A stretch of DNA of 64,000 nucleotides, taken from NCBI RefSeq assembly GCF_910592395.1, contig NC_088322.1, forward strand, positions 11,341,431-11,405,430. Direction: 5' to 3'. This document shows, one piece after another, positions 36,401 through 45,812 of this stretch (positions within the stretch are counted from its first letter, which is position 1; every line of letters starts with the position of its first letter). The position numbers and the translations under genes are program-made. The notes beneath the pieces were generated by a model that worked only from the letters and a program-made list of their open reading frames with translations, did no database searches and was not told the DNA's origin. Source of the DNA: Lineus longissimus (Eukaryota; Nemertea; Pilidiophora; Heteronemertea; Lineidae).

Positions 36401-39400
36401 GTCAGTGTGGTCATCGGCTGTCCAGTCTCTTTTCGTAGAGAACCAATTGCAAGCGGCATGTCGTCAACAGACGTCATGACCATCAGCGAAAGCCGATTGG
36501 TCAAAGCAGCGGACAAGATCAAAGCCGGGCTCCGAGAAAGTTTTGACATGGATAAATAGTCCTACATGATTTATAGCGGCGGGTCTACTTGATGTGGCGA
36601 CACCTCATTAAAAACCTGATGCAGGTGGCCGACCTCGATTCCAGTTCAAAATAAACGATAGTGTGGTAAAAAGTGTAGGCAGAAGTGTAGATTCTATAGA
36701 TTGAACTGGATGCGAGGATGCATATGAGGCCGCCAGTTGCAAGTTTTGCGCGTTGGATTTCGAAATATCGTGATATCTGGAAGGTTAAATGCTAAGCAAA
36801 TTTCTTCGAATAACTTGGAGAGACTCCCTTAAACCGTATAGTCCGCGCGGGCCAGCGCCGGTCTATTCTACCCGATGTTAATTTATCCATTTGACAAGGT
36901 TTGGTGGTAGGCCTACGTAACACAGATTTGGTATGACACGGATTATCATGAAATGACTAATATGCGCATCATATAATACTCAAATAGGCCAGATCACCAA
37001 CTCGCCTCTATCTCTTGTTGTAGTTCAATAACTTATAAACGATATAATACATAGCTTACAGGTTATTGATGACGTCATTAGACGAACGGAAGAGATTGGT
37101 TAGTTAGATTAACACCTGAGTGGTTTTCCCAGAGATTTTGTATTGTAGGCCTACCACGATAAAAACTCTATTTCAGGGAGAAGTGTTTCGCGTATCGGAC
37201 GTATCTAAACGTTGTTTTTGTAATATCAAATTGTCCATAGTTGAGATTCGGGAGAAATTCTTGTTTCTGATAGAGAGAATTGCGAACGTAAGTATTATGC
37301 CAACAGGGTTAATCAAAATAACTCGATTTCTCTTTCGGCAACCACATTTCGAGAGGTTGTCATTGTAACCATAGGTTGATGACCAAATGAAAGGAGCCAT
37401 CATCGGCGTCATAACATTTTTGAGTGGTTGTGTTTCCTTGATGGAGTTTTCCCCCTTGTCCCATCTTGCACCAGTTCTTTGGAATATACTCTTCCTTTCG
37501 ATCGACAGGAGTAAAAAAAGTCTGATCTCAGGACATCCAAACCGGTCTACAAACAAGAGACAAAACACTTTTATGTGTACGCAGTATCGCTCAGATTCTA
37601 TTGGGAGTTGGTAATTGATGACGGGTAATGCATGATATCCTGTCACTGATGATAATTACCTACCGAGTGCCCTTGTGACAATGCTACTATATCCAAAATA
37701 CTACAAAAACTTTTGCAAAAAAGTTTGTGTTCATTTTCATGTGCTTCGATGAGCGCCTTCAGTGTCATCTTGAAACACAGGTTTTCCTACCTCGTGTACA
37801 AAATTGAAATCTCGAGAGGCGGAGTATATTGAAAATCACTGGTAATGTCAGTCCATCCCCTTAATTCGATGAGGCCAACCTTCAAATTCAACCTCTCGCT
37901 GAGGACTAGATATCCCTATTATAAGAGTTCTACAAATATTTCAGAATTAATATATATCAATGGCTTATGGGAACTATTCAGGTGAGAGCAATTCAAATAC
38001 TACCAGCTTTTGCCTCTTACAAAATGCATTACTAATCAAATTGTACATTGAAGCGTATAGGTCATCACCACTACACGCTTTTGATCAAAGGGCCGAGCAA
38101 ACCGCGGTTTCAGTAGGCCCTACCTGCAATCAGCGACGGAAGATGGAAATTGTAGCAGCATGATTGTGAGAAGTGTGGTTGATTAACTGTAGCGTCATTA
38201 CAATATCACGGTTGAATGTCTGCTTTAGTTTTTACAATACTTTACACTACAAACCGCCAAAATCCTGTCTCACCAAGCCCAATTGGGCAGCAAAAACAGT
38301 GACACAACTGTGACTCCCTCCAACCTCATGACTATATCAAATTGAGGATGATGTATCAGAAGCTTCTTACCAAAGCCCCTAACGTTTCCTTACCGTAGAC
38401 GCTACTGTGCGCTCTAAAAACCGTAGGAAATGGTTTATGTTGCCGCCAGTGCTTAAAACATATTAACATTGATAAGTTTTTATCATCTCACCCAACAATC
38501 TGTTTTTGCTATACATGTATTTAACCATTCTAACCCCCAGCGGCCAACTTCTCTTGCGTGTCCAAATCATATAATGCTCCTTGACAGCCAACACAATTGA
38601 TTTCAATAGAAAAATATTCTTCTCTAAGAGATAGAGCCTTAGTTTTTATACCACAGGTGGCGCCGCATGGTGGCGGCGCAGGGTATCATCCTTCTGGCCA
38701 GGAACGTCTAAGTTGTCCCTTTAAAACAACAGTGCATTTTCTAGTACTGGCGACTTCCATTTTAATTGACACAACCTGTATAGTCCCTCCTTAGGAACTC
38801 GGACGTGACGGACAGCCAGTTTCCTTGCAAAGTTGCATGCGAGGGAGTTTTCGCAAAGCCCTCGAAACGCCAGCGCGACATCGTGATCGGGAGGTCGAAC
38901 AATTTGATTGGCGTTCGCGTTCGCGTTTCGAGGGCTCTGCGAAAATTCCATAAAACTTACTATTTAGAATCAAACGCGAACTTAACCAACGCTGTCAATG
39001 ATAATCAAAATACGTCACTATATTTTAGAGGCATAGCAGATCCCGAGCAACAACTGTTTTCTCTGTTGGGGAAGAAGGAGATATATAGAATGTATACGTT
39101 TTGTATGGGAATACAGTACATGTCAATGTTTGTTCCTCTCCAGCCCTTTACAAGAAATGGAAGATTTGTGTCCTTGGTTCAGCCCTCACCTTGCAAACCA
39201 AGAGAGTATGTATAGACACATGCATCTACAGAGAAATGGGCATTCTCGGCAAGGACACGAAAAAGTTGGAAAAAAAGGTAGGTAGAATACATTCATGTAC
39301 ATGTACACCTCTCTCGTGCAATTTACTGAAAGCCATTATATGAAGTCCATTTAATTTTGCTACAAACTGAGCTCAATGCAATACAATAATAGAACGACCA

Positions 39401-42400
39401 ACAATTCAATAAAGGAACTGCAACTTTTCACAGGATGCAATCAATGATTTTCACAACGTAGAGTATGTGGTTTGAAATAGTCACATACGAGTAAGTATAT
39501 ATGGTTTGAAAGAATGAAAACGCCTAGACTCGTGTGGTTTTGAAACCACTGAGTTGCACAACTTTCATTTTAATGAAATAACTGATTCTATATGTTTTCC
39601 TGGTTTGGAAGAAAGGTCCCAGTAGAAATGTAGGTCACACTACAGTATAGGCCTCTACGTGCGACTGCCTTATAAGCTAGTGGCATTCACAAAACAGCCC
39701 ACATAACCAAGGTGCTGATTCAAACAAAATTTGGCAGTGACGTATTCTGCCTCTCTCAGGCCGCTGCGACTTTTTTACAAAGCCACCGAAACGCCGACGC
39801 GAACGCCTATCCCACGCATGGTGAACGATGGGACAGGCGTTCGCGATTGCGTTTCGTCGGGGGATTTGTGAAATCTCCGATATACATGTACATGTACTTG
39901 CAACTGCCACATTCGAACCCCGAGATATGAATTAATATGATCGTTGTTCTTTTGTTTTCCAGTGCGAGAAGAAATCGATTGTTGAGAACTGCGCTGATGA
40001 AAGCCGGAGTGTCAGTGATAATGGCGATGTGGAGATCACCATCAGTGTGCAGACTTCAGGGTGGACTGTCGATGAGTTAGGAAGGCGGCAGGTTCGTATC
40101 AATAGAGACCCAACCCCGGTAAAAGACCTTTGGGTCAAATGAGAATATTGGGGATAACGAAAATAAAGTTTACTCTGATTTAGAAACTTACATTGGTTTC
40201 ATTCCCAATACATGTACTTCGTAGGCAATAATTGGTATTGGGAAAACCGAAAAAGGTGACAAACCAGAGACCACCCACGGATAAATTCCTCAATCCTGCC
40301 CACTCAATGCTATTCGTATATGACAACATTTCTAAAATATTCGAACATGATCACTGAATGGAACGAATCTTATACATACAGCAATAGCTTATTCTTCAAT
40401 CGCCGCATATAGATATCTAAGATTTCGGCTTTTTTAAATTAACTATGCTATCATGATAGAAGGAATACATGCACAAAGGATTTTGATATTCGTCATTAAG
40501 CGGGTTTAGAACATTTAGTATAGGCCCCACGAATATGATACATTGTACATGTATATTCAAAGAAGTTATGTTATCTGACAGTCTGAGACCAGGCTTTTTT
40601 TACTCCATTTGAAATATCGAGAGGCGGAGTATATGTATAGTGCCAGGAGTTAAGTTCAATTAGTTTTGCTGCCATCACTATACATGTATATATTTTCCTT
40701 CTGCCGCTGTTCACGGAACAAAGTTTGTTTATGAATAAAATGTCATGCTTATCGAAAAGGGTTGTGTTCTCTAAATCTCGACCACGGTTGTTGAATGGTA
40801 AGGGCTTTTCCCGTAGCACATCTCGATAGATTCCAGTCGTGCGTCGGGGAAGAAGGAACACACCTTTGGTATGGCCATGCGTGTCAATGTTTGTTTCTCT
40901 CCGGTGTTTCAGGACTAAAGGCATGCGTGTCCTTAACATCAGTACCGTACCATGTACACGCTTCTTACTTGCATCCTAACAGTTTCTCTCTATTAACTAA
41001 ACTGCATGCATGTTGTAATAATATTGTGATATTTTCTTAGGTGATTCCTCACGCAGAACTTGATGGCAAAACGAAGTGGTCTCGGAAAACTTTCATCCTC
41101 AAAAGATGTGGCGAAATCGTATCACATCTTGAGGCGGAGGTGATTGTTGTTCGTGGAGCGGATAGACTCGTTCTTCCAGTGACCGTGCAGATTCAGGTGA
41201 GGGTTTGAGCTTTTAACACATCGACATCAGGGCTGCGCGGCGGCCGGGAGAAAGTGCCCATGTACAGTCCTACCAGAAAGTAAATTTCCACAGTTTTTTT
41301 ATCACATAAATATCACAGAGACAGAATAAGATAATTGAATGCGGTTTTCAGCAGATAATGTCTTTGTACCAACAGTGATGGACGAGCTATGTCAGTTACA
41401 ATGAAAATATACTGGTTTTGATAACGGGATATAACCATTTCTTGAACTTGATCAGTCGTTAATATAGTACAATAATCGTGTAGAAGTATTACTTCCTTGT
41501 TGATATCAACATCAACCGCGGTCAGCGACGACATGCGTATACTGATTTTGGTCGCGATGATCACGAGGCCATCTGACGGTGAAAACTGCTGGTAAGCTTT
41601 GATTGTAAGTGAATATATATTGCAGTTTCTAATTAACTTCCACTCAACAAATTAGAACCAGCGGTGAAGTTTGCTACTATAACACAATTCCTCCTTTTTT
41701 CCCAGTTACCGAGTATGGATTCAGGCTGCACCACCAAAACGTCGAGCTTGGTGTCCTCTTCCAGCAGCGACGACTCCCTGCCAAAGTCAAAGGAGGAGAC
41801 CAAGGTCGACAATAGCCACAAAGTGTCCGTAGATGAGACGTGCAAGAGTGTGACTGTTTCGGAAGTAACCCAACCTGAAGAGGACTTGGAAGCTCGCTGC
41901 ACAAAGCTTAGCTTAATTGAGCCGAACCATTTGAATGTTGGTGTTGATGAGCCGATAAAGAGCGAGGACTCCAAACATCGCATCAGTGCAGAAAGTGGTT
42001 ATTTTGACAAGTGATTCCGATGATTTTCGTTCAAAAGTTTGAAAATTTTGCTCAAACTTGAAGATTTCTAATGTGTAAATACGCACTGCACATAATACAA
42101 AGTTCAACTCTGCCGTTGTATGGACGGACATACATACATTATACCAGTACTATAGATACCATGTTTCAGCAAATTCGCATGTATAATAACTGCACTTCAG
42201 CATTGTGTTTTTCTATTTTCCTGGGCCAGTAGTAAAAACTATAACGGGAACCAACCCGCGAACGGTGGAACCGCGCGGTGCATGCGCACAGGCGTTGGAT
42301 AACTTGGGTTTCGATGCTTGGAAAATGTAACTTACCACAAAATCTGTCGGGCGCGGGAATCCCTTCGCTGTGATGGAATCAGCCACTTGGAGTGGCATTG

Positions 42401-42547
42401 ATTTATACAGGCAAGAGGCTCGGAGGGCTTTATTGGGAACGAACAGTGTCGCTGGCGGCTGTGCTTTCTGAATTTGTTCGTGGACTGTATCTATACTTTC
42501 AGGATCGATATTTTTGCCTTTAGGAGAACAGTGACTTTGAACATGTT
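33449..42547 (-). CDS. C2H2-like single zinc-finger protein, 5' end not found
   Basis: The two 3' exons are firm: 34535-34811 and 33449-33777, joined with GT-AG signals to 201 residues ending at TAA. They contain FYKIPDFIRFD, an acidic DVLKEYHDYEGG stretch, then CSICGGKLYKSK..H...H, a C-x2-C-x13-H-x3-H finger split by the intron, and a basic Ser-rich nuclear-type tail (SPRKVASPSKRKKSSS). In frame before AAA 34811 is a TAG, so the exon begins at an acceptor (ctttgtgtag) or translation starts at the first ATG, 34725-34727. A minus-strand exon at about 42336-42547 ends FPRPTDFV before GTAAGT and would join in phase to KAYVLLNHEVF, giving a plausible continuous protein with a 7.5-kb intron. That exon has no early ATG, so a further 5' exon is needed. 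I do not recognise the family; function is unknown. Confidence 0.6.
35034..35680. mobile_element. 647-bp Harbinger-like element with TTA target duplication
   Basis: Perfect TTA duplications flank it (35031-35033 and 35681-35683). The terminal repeats are GGTCTCGTTAGGGAGTT and, read backwards from the right, GGTCTCATTAGGGAGTT, identical at 16 of 17 positions. The 3-bp TTA target fits PIF/Harbinger. The interior has no transposase-like frame; the open frame at 35264-35518 has no recognisable domain. The ends differ from those of MITE family 1. Confidence 0.75.
35684..35977. other. Short non-coding stretch
   Basis: Includes a small GAC trinucleotide run (about 35735-35750). Nothing else was seen. 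Confidence 0.35.
35978..36072. mobile_element. ~95-bp palindromic mini-element (CCATCCTGAGGAAATCA ends)
   Basis: Both ends read CCCATCCTGAGGAAATCA inward, giving 18-bp inverted repeats around a core with GGGCCGGAGAAGTGAACATT. Fragments with the same core or end occur near 23930-23985 and 25290-25332. This looks like a very short foldback MITE. Confidence 0.6.
36073..37176. other. Non-coding stretch
   Basis: A short ATG frame at 36458 (MSSTDVMTISESRLVKAADK and 13 more residues) uses gene-like codons but has no donor or known homology. Otherwise nothing was recognised. Confidence 0.35.
37177..37287 (+). CDS. Possible exon upstream of the unknown plus-strand gene
   Basis: Acceptor tctatttcag, then 37 open codons (GEVFRVSDVSKRCFCNIKLS continuing to LIERIAN), then donor GTAAGT. 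Both splice signals are strong. Its end phase does not match the start phase of the exon at 39144, so another exon would have to lie between them. Membership in that gene is inference and it may be a cryptic exon. Confidence 0.35.
38844..38949. mobile_element. Foldback mini-element, copy 1 (TTTTCGCAAAGCCCTCGAAACGC arms)
   Basis: Arms of about 28 bp face each other: GGAGTTTTCGCAAAGCCCTC plus GAAACGC on the left, and, read backwards from the right, GGAATTTTCGCAGAGCCCTC plus GAAACGC. About 105 bp in all, GC-rich in an AT-rich neighbourhood, able to form one long hairpin. A relative lies 0.9 kb to the right. Confidence 0.75.
39144..42014 (+). CDS. Unknown protein, exons nested in the intron of the minus-strand zinc-finger gene
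   Basis: Exons 39144-39277 (tentative), 39963-40118, 41041-41196 and 41706-42014 join in frame to a TGA stop at 42012. The first begins with two bases of a split codon, so the 5' end is missing. The middle exons, both 156 bp, code for an even mix of charged and beta-branched residues (NGDVEITISVQTSGWTVDEL; GEIVSHLEAEVIVVRGADRL) that looks like a compact beta-rich domain. The last exon codes for an acidic Ser-rich tail ending SAESGYFDK. The first exon contributes six cysteines with those just after the join. An alternative donor at 40092 would shorten exon 39963-40118. I do not recognise the family. No signal peptide can be judged without the 5' exon. Confidence 0.6.
39770..39874. mobile_element. 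Foldback mini-element, copy 2
   Basis: Left arm ATTTnnACAAAGCCACCGAAACGC, GACGCGAACGCC and TATCCCA face right-arm TGGGACAGGCGTTCGCGATT, GCGTTTCGTCGGGGGATTTGTGAAAT. The arms pair over nearly 45 bp with a very short loop. Same family as 38844-38949 by the CGAAACGC and GCGAACGC blocks. Confidence 0.75.
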
Positions 42548-42569
42548 GAAAAAAAGCTTTCACAGCCAA

Positions 42570-43487
42570 TTAGATCTGTCAAATCGTGAAATATTCGTTT
42601 TACTTTATGTGTGATAACTTCAAGGTTTGGAGTGGTCCGAACAACGCGGCGCAGTTTTAGTTAAGCCATAACATTGTGTGTATGAGTGCCATATAAATAA
42701 GTTTTGTTGTGTTGTTTTTTATATTTTTGCCCATCACAAGAATGCCATTTTGTGTTCATATGCATGATGCCAATTTGAAGTAATGTGTTCTTGATGATAG
42801 TGAAATTAGTAATCTAAAGAGTCTAAAAGCATAGTTTTCCCCTATGTACCACACAAACCGGTTAGAGTGTAATATAATTTCGTATTTCGTATTTTAACCG
42901 CGACACTACTTTTGGGCCATAATGGTTCAAACCCACTGACATAAACAATATGAACATGTACACGTATATAGCAAAGTAAAAATAATGATTATTTCTATAA
43001 ATATTAAATTCGAATATGTTTTTTATCGCCATGGGGCGAATATTAGTGACCAACCCCACTCGAAGGAGACAAGCTGCTCGATTTGCTCGACACCAAATAC
43101 CATTAAAAATCTTATTTACATATTTATGACATTTCCGCAGCTAATGCTTTGTTTTGTCGAATAAAAATCCGCGTCCTTTTAATGAAAAAAAATGTAATTA
43201 ACGTTCAACTGCACCAAGCTATACGGCTCAAAACCAGGCGGTTATTGAAGAAATGTATTTACTATCCTTTGGTAACAGTCAACTCTGGAGACAGTCAACA
43301 ACCCTGCGCAAATATATACAACGCCTTCCATCTTGTCAGAAGTGCATGTTACATTCTCACGATTCAGCACGAAAACATACTCAAATCCACATTAATTTAT
43401 TATCGGACTGACAAATTCGCAAAATGTCGTCAATATTAACAGAGGGCAACGTTTCAGTATTTACAAAGTCTGTTGAAGAGTCAAGGG
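42570..43487. other. Non-coding AT-rich stretch upstream of the secreted peptide gene
   Basis: No exon-like frame or repeat recognised. It probably contains the missing 5' exon or intron of the minus-strand zinc-finger gene and upstream sequence of the peptide gene. Confidence 0.35.
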
Positions 43488-43488
43488 A

Positions 43489-43496
43489 ATATATTA
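43489..43496 (+). promoter_or_regulatory. TATA-like box of the secreted peptide gene
   Basis: ATATATTA lies about 85-90 bp before the ATG at 43580, which would place transcription start near 43520 and leave a 5'UTR of about 60 bases. Assigned by position and composition only. Confidence 0.4.
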
Positions 43497-43579
43497 AGTG
43501 GTGCGTTTTGTTTGTGCTTATCAATCGTGAATAAGCCTTCTTTCAGCTGAGAACACCGCATACAATACCCACTTTGAAG

Positions 43580-44773
43580 ATGAAGATTGCTGTCCTACTG
43601 TCGCTTGTTGTGCTGGTCAATGTGTGTAAGTCCATTTGAATCGATCATCGGGGAGAAGTAAATGATTCTTTTTCTTCAACATTGCGAATTTTTGTAATGC
43701 AAACTCCTTCTTCTTCCTTTAACCTGCCTCAGCTTCAACTTCCGCCCTGGTGTGGCAGAGATGAAGAGGCTTGTCGTTTCGATGACATGCTGTAACCGGA
43801 ATATCGACCGTATACTGCAGGGGTGCAGAAATCAACATTACAAAACGCGGACGCCTCTCGTAGCGAGTATTACGTGTAGATTCGGTTTCATAACATGCGA
43901 TGACCATCGCAGACGAACGATTTCAGTTTTGTCGCATTTGATCTTCAATTGATCACAGGTGTCGTTGACGAAAATTACTCATTTGCGGGACGCTTATAGG
44001 GAACCCTATGCAGGCTACCACTTTAATACGTCCCTCAATTCATATAGGTTCTGCCGGTCGCACCACCCAGGCGATGAAAGATGCCTGCGCAGCCTTTGCG
44101 AACGCTGGTATTGAGACCCAGGAATCATGTGATGAGTACATTCGTAAGTATAACACCCTGATTATTGTCGGTGAACTCAACCAGGTCATACTAATCACCA
44201 AGTTGATTATCGTCAGTGAAATCAACCAGATCTTACTCATCACCAAGTTGATTATCGTCACTGAACTCAACCAGGTCATACGAATCACTAAGTTAATTAT
44301 TGTCGGTGAACTCAACCAGGTTTCTTAACGCTACGGATCTATAGAACAATGGTCTAAAGATAAATTCAACCAGGTTATACAAGGTAAGTTAACTGAAGAC
44401 ATGTGAAACAGATTATACCAAACACTCAGTTAAGTATATGTCGGTGTGCATGTACGCAACCAGTTAATACTATGTTAGGTAAACCCATGTTGCTTATTGA
44501 TGGTAAACTCAACCAGGTCATAACACACCATACCAAGTCGATCAGTGTCATTAAAGTCAACCAGTGTTTACAGCATATTGGACCACATAGAAATTAATAC
44601 TCAACAAAAAATGTCTGATGATCTTATGATTTAAACGTCCTCAAGCAATGAAATAATATATAAACCCGCCCCTAAAGCCCGTTCTTCTCTTTTCAGAGGA
44701 TTGCGACAACGGGAGGGACAGCCCCTGTAACAAATTGGCAATGATGGTCGAAGAGCAAGTGAATCTCCCTTAG
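43580..44773 (+). CDS. Small secreted four-cysteine peptide, three exons, complete
   Basis: Exons 43580-43625, 44048-44143 and 44697-44773 give 72 residues and a TAG stop. All four intron borders are canonical (GTAAGT or GTAAG donors; tatag and ttttcag acceptors) and phases agree. Residues 1-19 are a classic signal peptide (MKIAVLLSLVVLVNVCSAG), with intron 1 inside its C-terminal part, as is usual for secreted peptides. The mature part of about 53 residues has four cysteines (DAC, ESC, DC, PC) and is rich in acidic residues. Spacing of the cysteines in the mature chain is C-x14-C-x6-C-x8-C. No dibasic cleavage site is present. I recognise no family: it could be an immune effector, a toxin-like peptide, a hormone or a protease inhibitor. 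AATAAA follows at 44821. The gene is surrounded by its own signals and looks intact. Confidence 0.65.
44158..44325 (+). repeat. 45-bp tandem array in intron 2 of the peptide gene
   Basis: Almost four copies of a 45-bp unit (AAGTTGATTATCGTCAGTGA, then ACTCAACCAGGTCATACTCA TCACC). Decayed partial units continue to about 44570. The unit is 15 codons long, which leaves open frames on both strands; these are not coding. The array starts 15 bp after the exon 2 donor. Confidence 0.9.
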
Positions 44774-44820
44774 AAATAGAGCATTCTCCTGCATGCCACA
44801 TTTCATGTATCCCTCTGGTT

Positions 44821-44826
44821 AATAAA
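44821..44826 (+). terminator. Poly(A) signal of the secreted peptide gene
   Basis: AATAAA 47 bp after the stop codon at 44771-44773. Confidence 0.65.
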
Positions 44827-45812
44827 TCAGAGACTGTAGCGCAGTATCTTGACTCCTTTTTTCGACCAAAATCCATCACACGGTACTCCAGGCTCGCCGA
44901 TCTAAGCCCGTTTCTGAATATGCAAGCCAATTCAACATTGGATGCCATTCAACATTGTTCAATCGGCATGAACAATGGGTGGGCGACACCGTTTTGTCTA
45001 ATGGTAATGCCATCGCCTTTGCATCTATAGTAAATGTTCAGGATGGCAGGCCCATATAAGGATTTCATTTTATTATCAATGCGATTTCTTTAATTGAAGT
45101 CCCAATAGACGTTCAACCATCCGCTCTCTGCGGAGGAATTTCCTCCGTGACAATTTTTTGAAGACTGGTGTAAAAATCTATTGAGATATATTTTATTTCA
45201 TAATTTCATAATCCTAACTAATATCCCCACTTCCTACGGTACATTACATTTGTTCATTTTCCTTTACACACGTTTTTACAAGGCTACACATGCATTAAAG
45301 CACTGTCAATTGGTATCAGAGCAGCCCCACGAACTAGGTCGTTCCGCACAAACTCCCAATGAGAGAACTATGCTTCCATTTGCTGCCCGGAAGTAACCAA
45401 CGGGACGATGCCGAACGTGCGCGAGTAAACGATGCTAGTATCACTATAAAGCAATCGTTACCAATGGCAAAGCTAGGAGATGACCTTCTGCGCTGCCAAC
45501 AAAGGCCACCATTTTGTTTCACCTATACTCTCCGATTCGGGACCGGAGTAGAGCACAAGTGCGTGAAGATATACCAGAATCATAGCGATCGACCAGCCCA
45601 AACTTAACTGATCCACACAATCGGAAAAATGATACACATGTAACTTTCTTTGTGTTCAGGGTTGCAAGTGTGGATCTTGTGGTCTTATGCATATTACGGA
45701 AAGTTTAGAAGAAGTCGATATGACAAGAGTCCAACATGAGATTCTCCCCCTCATAAAGCAAGAACTATCCTTACGACGGACTTGTCTATAGAAGTCCATG
45801 GCTTTTCGGACG
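44827..45812. other. Non-coding; 3'UTR of the RA/PDZ gene on the minus strand
   Basis: TTTATT at 45192-45197 is a minus-strand AATAAA about 615 bp past the stop of the RA/PDZ gene and is the best candidate for its poly(A) signal. The frame at 45359-45607 has no splice or homology support. Confidence 0.4.

Noticed and set aside
36458-36559. Short ATG frame starting MSSTDVMTISESRLVKAADK
   Set aside because: Codon use is gene-like, but there is no splice donor and no homology; 33 codons can occur by chance.
45359-45607. Plus-strand open frame of 82 codons
   Set aside because: No splice signals or family resemblance; it lies in the probable 3'UTR of the RA/PDZ gene.
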